NCBI GenBank assembly: GCA_020747065.1
Contig: JAGMVK010000005.1
Coordinates: 744,001 to 808,000, forward strand
Reading direction: 5' to 3'
DNA length: 64,000 bases
Origin: Cadophora sp. MPI-SDFR-AT-0126
Lineage: Eukaryota; Ascomycota; Leotiomycetes; Helotiales; Ploettnerulaceae
Within the stretch, counting starts at the first letter, position 1, and every line of letters starts with the position of its first letter. This document shows, one piece after another, positions 1 to 10,136 of the stretch. A program made the position numbers and the translations under genes. The notes beneath the pieces are model-generated. The model was not told the DNA's origin. It saw nothing but the letters and a program-made list of their open reading frames with translations, and searched no databases.

Positions 1-189
1 GGTATCAACAGTATCCGAAACATGTACCAGATGCTGCCTCCGCTTATGTCGACTATCCATGAACAGACTGGTGTCACTATGCCAGAGTGGCAATTTGGCA
101 AACTCGCTACCCAGATTGGTGAGAGCGAGGGAAAGGTGGCTGAGGTCAGGAAGGTTACTGGCAAGGGTCCCAACGGTGTCCACCACTAG
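1..189 (+). CDS. 3' end of an unidentified protein-coding gene (possibly flotillin-like)
   Basis: The first 62 codons are open in frame 1 and end at a TAG at 187-189, so the window starts inside a gene. The visible tail contains the stretches QMLPPLMSTIHEQTGV and MPEWQFGKL and ends in a short basic and glycine-rich piece with two histidines. The PPL-x-TI-x-EQTG pattern resembles what I remember of the C-terminal end of fungal flotillin-domain proteins, but the SPFH domain itself would lie outside the window, so this identification is weak. Codon use looks like that of the neighbouring real genes. No intron is visible in the part seen. Confidence 0.55.
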   Translation, partial: GINSIRNMYQMLPPLMSTIHEQTGVTMPEWQFGKLATQIGESEGKVAEVRKVTGKGPNGVHH

Positions 190-1425
190 ATGGCTTGATC
201 CGTCTTCACACCTTGTCGGGTACTGGTCACTCACTCACACGGGTCTGGCTGAATGAGCTTCACTTTCTTCAAACTATCGCTCTCGACATTCACCTCTTCA
301 ACATTCGACTTATCATCCACCCTACTCAGCCATCCTCCACACCAACACATCCAACGTTTCCTTTGTTGACCATCACAGACTGAATCTCCATACATGTACG
401 ATACGGGTGGACTTTTGCAGCGGTTCTCGAACTTGCGAAATTGGACCTTTTTTTTGTTTCTTTCGTGTCTGAGCTTGTACATCTGTTCCTACGGGAGGGG
501 TTCTGGCGTCTGGTGCCTTCTGGACGCTTGAGTTGTGCAATTTTCAAGAAGGCCTCGATGTTTGTCGCATGGTTGTCCTTCTCATTTCGATGATATGTAA
601 TCTTTAATGATGGATAGAAAATACCAAAAAAAAATGTTGAAAAAAAACCCTTGCTAAACGCGAAGTTGAATGCTGATGTGATGCCCTTTCCACTTGTTCA
701 TTCGAGAATTTATGATGGCGGAGTTTGTGAGTGGTAGTAGTGGTGTTGAAAGTTTCGCCAGGACGAAGCATGTACATGTGCAGTGAATTCATTTCAACAA
801 GCTGGATAGAGGAACAGGAGAAGAATGGCGAAGAGGAGCTGGAATGAGAAGATCCAGATCCGCGACAGCAGAAAATCAATGAATGAAAACCAGGCCCGTC
901 GTTAGTTGGTGCGGTCTTTAGCGATTTGAATGATGAGTTATTGGCAGCTCTGGTTCATGTTTACTTCGCTAGGCGTTCCGCCGCTGAGCTGAATCATGCC
1001 TTAATTCTATCGTTGAAAATGGAATTACTTCAAATTTCTATATCTTTACTGGTGGCATGCCATCTACCACGTTGGAGGATAGCAAGTAGGCACTATTGGT
1101 TCAAACTTGCAGACTGATATTTTGATTTGGTGATGAGATCGTGAGATGGCCCTCGCTAAGGTGAATCAACAAATCGAAAGTTTAGATCTCGCTTAGATTC
1201 CTGGGACAATCAAGCTCTGTCAAATAGTCACAAGCACCTCTGCGCTGCCCGTAGAATGGGGAATCCCCATAGATTCATAGACATAGATGTTGAAATCTAC
1301 GATAACTTGAATTCTATATGCTTTCCTCCAGAAAACTTCGCCAAGTCTTGCTCGACAGTTATACGGTGTAGATGAGCAGAAATCTACACAAGCACCTCCA
1401 ATCTTCCCTCCGCCCTCGCTCTACT
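190..1425. other. Gene-free stretch (3' UTR and spacer)
   Basis: It holds the 3' region of the upstream partial gene and the 3' side of MTAP. Only short, overlapping open frames without recognisable domains occur (the longest is 91 codons, S-rich). I see no RNA gene or repeat. Confidence 0.6.
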
Positions 1426-2568
1426 TTACGAACCAAATACGCCTGGGAATAAATATTCAACATTCTTCACACCCTCTGCACCTCTCCCCTCAGCCTTCGT
1501 CATAAATTGGATCATGCCAGTCGTGGCCCCCTGCCAATGCGTCCCATTCACCAAATCTTTATGCTCATCCTTGATCAACTCATCCAGCACCGCACCTACT
1601 AATCTTCTCGCGTTGCCGCCGTTGGCAGCCATGTGTCCCATGACCATCGCAACATCGACGTCCTCTGTGCTGTGCCAGCAGTCATAGTCGGTGGCCATGC
1701 AGATCATCTGGTAGACCATCTCGGCTTCGCGGGCGAGCTTGGCTTCGGGGAGGGCAGACATGTTGATTACGGAGCCGCCCCAGGAGCGGTACATGTGAGA
1801 CTCGGCGCGGGTGGAGAATTGGGGTCCCTCTGAGGAAGGGAATTTGTTAGTAAAGTGGACATCAATACGATTTGGGGGCTGGGGTTTGTACCCATGCAGA
1901 TGATCGTTCCACTATCGTGCAACTTGATACCCTCTCCTTCTAAAGCATGCCCACATTGTTGGACCACCTGCGGAAGAGTGGTCAGTGCTTGGACTCATAC
2001 GGCGCAAGGTTCTCTGACTACCTTTGCAATTTTAGCATCGAATGGATCTGCGAATCCAACATGTCCAACTACACCCTTCTCAAAGAAGGTAAAGGGTCTG
2101 ATACCTGACAGATCTAATCAGTATCCCATCTATACAATATTCATCTATTAGAAAACACACCTTTCGTGCGATCAATAACCTGATCCGGAACAACAAAGTC
2201 CCTCGGCCTAATCTCCTCTTGCAGACTCCCGACAGCACTGAACGCAATAACAGTTCTAACGCCAATGCTTCTCAACGCTGCAATATTCGCCCGGTTGGGT
2301 ACCTCGTGTGGTGCGTATTCGTGGGACGCGCCATGACGGGAGAGGAAAGCTACTGGGACGTTGTTGTGTTGGAGGATATGGATGGCTGCGGAGGGGAACC
2401 CCCAAGGTGTTTCCGGGTTGACTGTTGCGACTGGACTGTAGCCTTCGAGCTTTTGGAGGCCGGTACCTCCGATTACTGCAATTTGGACGAGGCCTGGATA
2501 GGAATTGGTAATGTTTCAGGGAAGAGGCCGGGGAACGTACCATCAAAAGTAGTTGGGAGGTCTGCCAT
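1426..2568 (-). CDS. S-methyl-5'-thioadenosine phosphorylase (MTAP), five exons
   Basis: MTAP cleaves 5'-methylthioadenosine, the by-product of polyamine synthesis, with phosphate to adenine and methylthioribose-1-phosphate, the first step of methionine salvage. Exons: 2541-2568, 2161-2493, 2022-2104, 1892-1967 and 1426-1829, giving 307 residues, the usual fungal length. Visible family motifs are the N-terminal IAVIGGTGL, the phosphate-site SRHGASHEYAPHEVPNRAN, the GPQFSTRAES segment with MYRSWGGSVINMS (substrate pocket Met and Ser/Thr), and the C-terminal ATDYDCW block that binds the purine. All splice junctions restore the frame; donors are GTACGT, GTGTGT, GTAGTC and GTACAA. The start was chosen because MADLPTT directly precedes the first intron and nothing usable lies upstream. 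It is divergent from the L26 gene, with about 400 bases between starts. Family assignment is firm. Confidence 0.95.
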
Positions 2569-2965
2569 TTGTGGGAGAATGCTAGAAGGAGAAAGCAAGT
2601 TAAGAATAGGTATGCAAGTTGTTGATTAATAGCGACTGAACCAAAATCACGCAATCCAAAATATGATGTGAAGCTGTAAATGAGAGAAAGGAGTCAAATC
2701 TGGGAGTGAAGCTCCCACGTGGGTCAGCAACTTCAACTTTTTTGAACCGACCCCTCCATCCCGGACTTTGACCCCGCCAAAATGTCGCAAGTGAATTTTG
2801 CGACGTTTCAAGAACGTCACGTGGTTTGAGTGACCCGCCAAGATTCTCGCTAATGTTGGCGCTAACGTTCAGCACCCACAGTCGTGAATTTTGCATTGAA
2901 GCAAAAGATTTCCGATTTCCAACGACCAACGACAACATCGCCAACGTTCATCACCAACCGCCACG
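2569..2965. promoter_or_regulatory. Shared divergent promoter of MTAP and ribosomal L26
   Basis: This 397-base spacer drives MTAP to the left and L26 to the right. It contains three overlapping dyads: TCGCAA/TTGCGA at 2785-2790 and 2798-2803, GACGTT/AACGTC at 2802-2807 and 2813-2818, and a CACGTG E-box at 2818-2823. CCCGCCAA occurs twice, near 2773 and 2834. CACGTG is the binding site of Cbf1-type bHLH factors in fungi; that it acts on L26 here is inference. Confidence 0.55.
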
Positions 2966-3514
2966 ATGACCAAGATCAACTCCGGTATGTCTTTCGATTG
3001 CGATCCAGCTTCCAATCTCGCTCAGCGCAATTGCATCCTCGCATCCGCCGATCTGAACTAACAATTTGCAGCCCTCCACTCCTCCAGGAGAAAGTCGCGC
3101 AAGGCTCATTACGATGCCCCATCCAGCGTCAGACGCACCATCATGAGCGCACCTCTCAGCAAGGAGCTCCGTGAGAAGTACAACGTATGTATATCTTTCG
3201 CGCAATGCCTGTTTCGCTCCTAATAGCGCCCTCAGGTCCGCTCCATCCCAATCAGAAAGGACGACGAAGTCACCGTCGTTCGCGGATCCAACAAGGGCCG
3301 TGAGGGCAAGATCACCTCCGTATACCGTCTCAAGTACATCGTGCACATCGAGCGTGTCGTCCGCGAGAAGTCCTCTGGTCAATCCGTCCCCATCGGTGTC
3401 CACCCATCCAAGGTCGTCATCACCAAGTTGAAGCTCGACAAGGACCGTGAGAGCATATTGGAGCGCATCAAGGCCGGCCGCGAGATCAAGGAGAAGTTGA
3501 AGGCGAAGGCATAA
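2966..3514 (+). CDS. RPL26: 60S ribosomal protein uL24 (L26), three exons
   Basis: This is a component of the large cytosolic ribosomal subunit located near the polypeptide exit tunnel. Exons are 2966-2984, 3072-3184 and 3236-3514, giving 136 residues, the normal eukaryotic L26 length. The very short first exon codes only for MTKINS plus one base, a typical ribosomal-protein arrangement. After the first intron the protein reads [14 protein letters not shown], then the KOW motif region ([19 protein letters not shown]), then the [16 protein letters not shown] block conserved in L26, and a lysine-rich tail. Both introns use GTATGT donors, common for highly expressed fungal genes. It is divergently paired with MTAP. 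Assignment is certain at family level. Confidence 0.97.
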
Positions 3515-4176
3515 ACGGAGCGGGCATACGGATGGAAAATATCTGGGCATACTGGCGTCTTTGGCATGATTTGTTATTTGCACATCAGTTCGGCACCTGA
3601 CTGGCTGGCTGGTGCTGCTAGGCATAGGGCATGAACAACAAAGACAAACATTATGGCCATTTCACATCCTCTGTGCTTGCACGTTGGTTCAAATTGTGAA
3701 ATGCTCCATGGGAGTTCCTCCCGAAGCAAGCTGTCGCTCACCACGGCACTAAGTGTTGGTTATTTTGCTATACATTTTGCTTTGGGAGGGATTTGCCCTC
3801 TACTAACCAACAGAATACTAGGATGGGCTCAAGTGCTTCAGCTGTGTCTGCTGCATGCGCTAATTATCTCCGCGTCAATCGTCCTTTACTGGAATCATGG
3901 TTTTCGAGGTAAACAATAGCGCAAGAGGAAACGAAAGGTTGACTTCTTCGGGGGAACACACCTTCCTCGCCTGCAGACTGTCTCTAGATCTTGGTCTTTT
4001 ATGATGAGAGTTTGATGGTGAGGGATATGCTTTTAAACCTTTTGGACTCTCATTGGAGAAAGGTGTGTAATTTCCAGGTCTTGGCGTGACTTTCGACTTC
4101 TTCTTCCACTATACACTAGACATATAATCTTGTAGCGTTTCTGTCATTGCTCAATGTTCTTTATCAATACACAAGC
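3515..4176. other. Spacer between L26 and the dehydrogenase 3' end
   Basis: Both flanking genes end into this region. One open frame of 88 codons (3653-3919, +) with a hydrophobic centre lies here, but it has no recognisable domain and would sit inside the L26 3' UTR, so I do not call it. Confidence 0.5.
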
Positions 4177-5040
4177 CTAAAACTTCTCCACATAAGGCCT
4201 AACATCCAATTCCTGCGTAAAGTGACTTCTCGGCTGCGTATGAAGATACCAATACGAGTCAGCAATGGCGTCCGCACTGATCTTCCCATCCTCCACACCA
4301 CCATTGGCCGGCCAATCCTTCGTTCTAGGAATATCGATGACCCCGTCTATAATTGCATGCGCCACATGGACACCCTTAGGTCCAAACTCCCTGGCTAGAC
4401 TTTGACCTGTAGCTCGCAACGCAAACTTGCCGCTTGCAAAGGACGACATGGTTGCGCTGCCGCGGAGAGAGGCCGTTGCGCCGGTTATGATGAGGGATGG
4501 TGGATGAGGGGACGAGGGGACAGAGGAGAGGAGACCAGGGAGGACGGCTTGTGCGAAGAGGAAGAATCCTTTGCTGGATGGCGACACAATAATTAGCACA
4601 AGCCGAACAAATCAAGAGGTTACACATAGAGAGCATACCCATTTGCCTGATATCCCGCCTCATACTCCTCCAAAGACAACTCCAAGAAAGGCTTCCTCAC
4701 AAACTTGCCTCCAACATTATACACCGCGGCTGCCAAGCTCTTGCCCTTAAACTCCTTTTGTATCTCGGCGAAGGCATTTTTGATGGATGATTCAGAGGAT
4801 ACATCTGTTGATATGCCGATTGCTTTCCCGCCTGCTGCGTTGATCTCCTCGACGATGGATTCGTAATTTGCTGGGTTACGGGCGAGCAGGGCGACGGGGT
4901 AGGTTTGCGCGAATTTGATGGCCACGGATCGACCTGTTGGATTGTTAGTTTTGTTATGTGACAGTATTCGAAGGATTGGAATTACCAGTTCCTGCGCCTA
5001 CGCCGGCGACGATGCTGTAGAAGTTACTTGCTGCTGACAT
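4177..5040 (-). CDS. Atypical short-chain dehydrogenase/reductase (FxxxK type)
   Basis: This is a Rossmann-fold SDR of 248 residues from exons 4986-5040, 4639-4933 and 4177-4573. The cofactor loop is at the N terminus (GVGAGTGRSVA), split by the first intron; ALLARNP follows strand 2, and a VYNVGGKF motif stands where NNAG is usual. The position of the catalytic Tyr in YxxxK is occupied by Phe (FASGKFALR), after the conserved GATASLRG strand; VAHAIIDG and the N-terminal RNP then suggest the bacterial-type SDR group known to share this Phe. The substrate cannot be inferred. The chosen start at 5040 gives MSAASNFYS; an in-frame ATG at 5145 would add 35 residues rich in Arg, Ser and Thr without acidic residues, which looks like a mitochondrial presequence. 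Introns have consensus ends. Confidence 0.85.
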
Positions 5041-7034
5041 GACGATGGTTGGTTTGAGGTGGTTGTTTGTTGCTGTTAGACGCTGTGAAGCTGTGGACAT
5101 GAATCGAGAAAGGATTGAGAGTGTAGAGAAACGAGAACAGTGCAAAGTGTTGAGGAGAAGCTTTCGTTAAAAGTCGCAATTGCTACTGCGTTGATTGATA
5201 ATGCTATGAGGGGTCTCTTGATGATGCAATCGAGCCACCAATTGTAGCATTCCCTCAGTCCATCAACATTAAGTCCGGATTAGTAAACACTGAAATACAA
5301 ATCAAACGACTAAATGAGATCACCTACCTGACTACTCTCAAGTTGAGAGTTTCTGAGTGCTTGGAAACATTGCAGAACATTGAAGTTCTTCAGTTCTTGA
5401 ACGAATTTCAGCTCTCCTCGTCAGCGTCACCGTCACCCCACCAAAAAAAGTGATCCGTGCCGTCCGAACTCCGAGGTTCCTCGTCGTCCAAAAGCCTCAA
5501 CAGTCAAGCCTCCCTCAAATCAAGGTTCTCATGTCTCTCATCTGATCGATCCCCATCCTTTCCAACCTAGCGCAAACCTTGAGATATTGCTCCCTCGATC
5601 GTTCCCTACGCATCCGTATCTTTTGTTGCACGTCGCTTTTTTAATAAACAAGTTTTTCTGAAATTCAGGTAGGCAAAAATCATGGAAGGGGCCAGCTCCG
5701 GCCAGCTAAAGGAGATAAAAGCGTCCCACATAAACACCCGACTTGGGTGCATCCTCGTCTCTCATGTCTCAGACGCGCCGAGCAGGTTTATTCGTGGCGG
5801 ATTGGTGGGAGAGGCGTCGTTCGACAATATCCTGCATCCTGTATCCTTGGCGACATGTGAGCAAGGGAAGTCTGGAAGCGGCGATAGTGGGTTTTCTTGT
5901 GTTACCTATGTTGGCGATGCACTTGCAACAAAAGTTATCGACCTTGCGACACTGTGACTTAGTGGTCTGATCGGATAATATGTCACTTGTACTTTCTCCT
6001 TGGTGTTTGCAAATGTGGTTTGCGATACGAATGCAGGGATCTTCTTGGTGTTCTGGAAGTCAAGGATGCTTAGTCGGTATTCGACGGCGACTACAGGTCG
6101 AGTCAGCTTTCTTCAACAAGTTGTGAAGTCCTGACTGATCATTCAATATCTCTTACTACGCGAATTCTGTCTCTTTCTTGAGTACGTCTAAGCACATGTT
6201 TCTGTCTTCCAGGTTAGTACCAAGGACAAGCACCACAGGTTCTCTACCGACCGCAGATTCCTCCTGACGGCATCTCAAATTGTGCGGTACGACCCGTCAT
6301 GCAGAATAGTTCGCAAAACCCGTCTCACTCTATTCCTCCATCTTCAAGGGACCATGCCCATATGATAACTCCATTTATCCAGATGGAGAAGATGCCCAGC
6401 CACGTTTCTCAATCGACCAGCGAGCTTGCAGGGAAGTCGATTTCGTTGCCTCTGGAAGTTGGCTTGGCCGAGTTTTTGTTGACTTCGGGTATTTTTTTGG
6501 GTGGAAAGAAATCTGATTGGGTCGCATGGTTGTACTTCTTTCCATGTGATGTGCACGATACCTGTCTTCTTGCAGTTCCTCGATTTCTACAGCCATTTTC
6601 ACGGTGCCAATTCACAGTCGTGTACATTAGTGGTGACTTTCAAAGATCTCATCTCAAACATTAGTTCGAACCCAGAGTAGCCACAGATGAGCACAATAGC
6701 CTCAAAGCATGTGAATGCAAGCTACAACAGAGTGTTGTCGCCCAGTGTGAGAATCTCAAAGGTCTGTTTTCGAGTACTTGCAGCATTTCAAAGGTCGTAT
6801 GCAGATTGTGCACGGCATTAAGCTTTCGAGGAGCCAGGATTTTTTCGTCCGTCGGAATAGACTTCCTTCCATTTCATATATAAAATTTCAACGTACTGTA
6901 CTTAGTATTTACAATACGCACCGCTATCGCGTCCGGGCATAGAGCACTGATTCTGGTAGAATCTGATAGCTGGCGGGTGCTATTCCTATCACTGCTCCAG
7001 CATCCTTCTATCGCCGTATACCCGCCGGTTCGCC
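5041..7034. other. Two-kilobase spacer with a possible coding relic
   Basis: It holds the promoter of the dehydrogenase and no gene I can support. On the minus strand about 6110-5909 reads as a protein-like frame (including VEYRLSILDFQNTKK and KVQVTYYPIR) that ends at TAG 5906-5908 and stays open again to 5762. I do not recognise the family. A second stretch near 6370-6600 (-) has overlapping open frames of 70-75 codons without a domain. Confidence 0.4.
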
Positions 7035-7776
7035 TCATTCAGATCTTCTTTCAATAATCTGGCAACTCAGATGGAACGTGACTAATTTGACAAGTCTATC
7101 CATATTAGTCAGTGATCCCACATTTTCCTTGAACTCCCGCGTCTCGCGAAATTTCAGGTGCGCATCAATGCTAGGCCAACCAATACACGCCATGAGGATG
7201 GATCCGACTTGTCCTGGCTCTCCTCCCTTGACCGGAAAGTCGTTTTCCACGCCCCAACCGTAGCTGACGTCTTTCACATCGGAGCACTTCTTGACGCTCT
7301 TCTCGAGGTATTGATTGAGCTGTGCAGTAGCTACGTCCTTTGCTGCTTGCGAGATGTCCGAAGCGAAGTACGCGATCATGACTGCTGTCACAGGAGACTC
7401 AAGCACTGCGGGTGGGAATGGAGCGAGAGTAACGTGCTTCGTGAACTCGCCATGGGTCATTATGACTGGCAGGTCTTTCACAGCTTCTCCCCCGAATCTG
7501 ACCCAAATTCTTAGTTGATGGGTTGTTTAGATGGACGATTTGAATGACTTACGATTTAGCAAAGTTCTGGTGCTCCTCAATAGACTTGAAATCGAAAAAT
7601 CCCCAGATTTTCGATGGATCTTCAACCTCGAGGCCGAAGTACACCTTACTCGGACCACCTGGTGCAGCAACGACTGCTCTCCACGCTCCCCACAGAATTT
7701 TGCCTTCGGGAGTGCTTTCGTCCATGACGTTGAGGCCAGCCTTCACACCCATGACCCCAACTTCGGTGACAGTCAT
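7035..7776 (-). CDS. Fungal dimeric alpha/beta-barrel (ABM-like) domain protein
   Basis: The gene has two exons, 7553-7776 and 7035-7509, coding for 232 residues. The protein looks like two consecutive ferredoxin-like alpha+beta units of the antibiotic-biosynthesis-monooxygenase / stress-response barrel superfamily: the first half contains the GFFDFKSIEEHQNFAK motif and a VYFGLEVEDPSKIW strand, and the second half contains SILMACIGWPSIDAHLKFRE, the equivalent W-x-x-x-(D/E)AH signature. Such proteins are common as solitary fungal proteins of unknown substrate and are cytosolic. No signal peptide or membrane segment is visible. The start at 7776 (MTVTEVGV) was chosen because an upstream frame extension is hydrophobic, AT-rich and lacks support. 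The fold is inferred from the pattern; the function is unknown. Confidence 0.75.
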
Positions 7777-8728
7777 TTTCTCGGCGGTTGACACTAATCG
7801 GAAGCTATATTCAAGAAAAGAACTATTGCAGATGCGTATATAATAATAATCTGAAACGTAAATTTTCAACGACCTCGAAAATCAATTGGTACATGGCCAT
7901 GCAGCTCTTAAGGACCATTGCGGTTGCCCATTCGTGATTAGTAATATTTGCAACTATCAGGCAGCCAAATGCAAGCTACGCGAGTCTGTAGCCGGCATGA
8001 ATCAAAGCGTCACCCCTTGGGAGACCGACCCAACATTCCCATGATGATCGGATGAATCTGTTTCACCCTGTGGCAGCCTACAGCTGTCTACGGTTCCCTA
8101 CAGGGCTGACGGGGTCCATCTGTAATACTAAACACAACATCTTACGATGGCCTGCGGCTGCCTACAGGGCCAAGCGTAGCCTATATATACAGCGTGCGCA
8201 ATACTGCAGGTAGCAATTTAATTCAACTCCGCTGAAACTAATGCGTATACAAAAGTAATGAATGTTCTGTAATGCGTAATCTCCGCAAGGCAGAAATTCC
8301 CAGAATAAGCCCGCTCAAAAGGGAAAGGAAGAGGCAGAAAACAACTGACAGCCGCGAAGGAGCTAGAAGATCTTTGAACAATAACTTTATTGATTTTCTT
8401 CTTCTAATGAAAGAATCAGGTGCTAGTTTCTTTTTCGACTTCCTCGAAGTATTCAGATGAGACGTAAGTTGCAGACTCAAGGAAGGATCTTCGCTCCCTA
8501 GATTTCTTGCAAATCTTGAAGGACATCCCCACGAATCATACAAGTGAGAGTTTTGACTTTACGTTTTGGCTCTTTCCTAGCTATGTACAAGCGAACCGTT
8601 TTCCAAATACTCGCAAGCGATTACTATTCCCAAAATCCATCCAACCAGTCCCTCCTCCCATTCATTTCTTCGTGTCAGATCAAATCACATTCCGTGTTAT
8701 TTTTTTATACAACTTCATCTCTTCTCCT
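7777..8728. other. Spacer between barrel-protein promoter and ADH 3' end
   Basis: It contains a short direct repeat CCTACAGGG (near 8098 and 8173) and a TATATATA stretch near 8190. Open frames here are below 105 codons and show no domain. I see no gene. Confidence 0.5.
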
Positions 8729-10136
8729 TTACTTCGAGGTATCAACAACGTATCGTCCATTGATCTTGCCCTCATGCCTGGAAAGTTATTAGAGATTGAT
8801 TCGCAGGAGAGGTAAGAGAAAGACTTACATCAGGTCGTACACCTTCTGGAGTTCACTCAAGCCAATAGATTTATAAGGCGCCTTAATTAAACTGTTTTTT
8901 TGTCAGCTTGAGTTGCTTTGAATGTTATTGACAGGTTTTGAGGACATTGGCCGATCTCCCTAGATCGGCTAAGCAAAGGGTGGGGGCCGATTTAAACATA
9001 CCCGCGTCTAAAGAATTCGATGGCCTCAGCCGAATCAGCTCTGTTTCCGACGTATGATCCCTTGATAGTGATCATCTTGATGACAGACTCGAAAACTGGC
9101 GCACGAAGATAGGCGCCGGCTGGGAGACCAATGGCAACAACTGTACCGCGTGGTCGGACGTACTGTAATTATCAGTTACAAAGTGATTCCAGGACTCTGG
9201 GATAAAGACATACCTCAGCCGCCTGTTGGAATGGCTTCTCGTTGACAGCAACCAAGAGGACAGCGTGTGGTCCAAGACCATCAGCAGTAGCAGCCTTCAC
9301 ATCACTGACAACGTTCTTGCTTGTCATGAAGTCGACAAATGACTCAGCACCAAGCTTTGCAGTCATCTCCTTCTTATCATTACCGCCATCAATAGCGATA
9401 ATTCTGAGACCCATAGCTTTCGCGTACTGGCAGGCAAGAGATCCAAGTCCACCGCCAGCACCAACAATGGCGACGGTCTCGCCTGGTCTAGCTCCTGACT
9501 CTTTCAATCCCTTGTAGACGGTGATACCGGCGCAGAGAACTGGGGCGACGGCCTCGAGATCACACTCCTTGGGAATGCGGGCTATGTGGGCAGCCTTGGC
9601 GATGCAGTATTGTTGGAAGGTACCGTCAACTGTGTAGCCGGAGAGGAGGGCCTTAGCACAAAGAGGCTCGTCGGATCTTTGGCAAAAGTCGCATGCGAGG
9701 CAGGAGCCGTTGATCCACTAAACTATCATATCAGTATACAAAAGCTCGGATCTCATTTCAAGACATACCTTTACGCCAGCGTGGTCACCAATCTCAACAT
9801 CGTCGACCAATTCGCCCTTTGCAACAACGACACCAGCACCCTCGTGTCCACCTACAAGCGGCAGCTTGGTTGCCAGGGGCCAATCTCCATTTACGGCGTG
9901 GAGATCAGTGTGACATACACCAGAGAACTTGATGTTTATGAGAACCTCATCTGGGCCAGGCTTTTGGACTGGGATCTTCTTGTACTTGACAGCTGAAGAA
10001 AGTCAGTAAAGTTAAAAGTTCAAGTATGAGAAGGACGAAGAATGGGAAAGGGAGAAACCCAAAGTCAGGAGTACTCACGCCCGCCAGTCTTCTCAACAAC
10101 CTGTGCCCATTGCTCAGTTGGAATGCTTGGTGCCAT
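8729..10136 (-). CDS. Zinc-dependent alcohol dehydrogenase (ADH1/ADH3 type), six exons
   Basis: It interconverts alcohols and aldehydes with NAD, most likely ethanol and acetaldehyde. Exons: 10079-10136, 9769-9992, 9214-9717, 9002-9162, 8829-8891 and 8729-8777, totalling 352 residues, the size of fungal ADH1. Catalytic zinc ligands are the Cys in SGVCHTDLH, the His in GGHEGAG and the Cys in [12 protein letters not shown]. The four structural-zinc cysteines lie in [15 protein letters not shown]. The dinucleotide fold shows [18 protein letters not shown], followed by AIDGG. The C terminus GRYVVDTSK is read only if the last short intron (8778-8828) is spliced; without it the protein would stop at YDLM. 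No targeting sequence is visible, so a cytosolic enzyme is likely. Confidence 0.95.
8950..8969. repeat. Perfect 8-bp hairpin in ADH intron 4
   Basis: GCCGATCT and AGATCGGC flank a four-base loop (CCCT). It lies inside the intron between exons 4 and 5 of the alcohol dehydrogenase gene; another CCGAT occurs at 8987-8991. Confidence 0.7.

Noticed and set aside
3653..3919. 88-codon plus-strand frame downstream of L26
   Set aside because: It has no domain, would lie in the L26 3' UTR, and its hydrophobic content is not a convincing membrane protein.
6299..6664. 121-codon plus-strand frame and overlapping minus frames
   Set aside because: Several frames are open at once in both directions with no domain or intron; this is typical of chance open frames.
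8729..8829. ADH ending at the TAA directly after YDLM
   Set aside because: The TAA is the start of a GTAAGT donor; splicing adds [15 protein letters not shown], the expected ADH C terminus.
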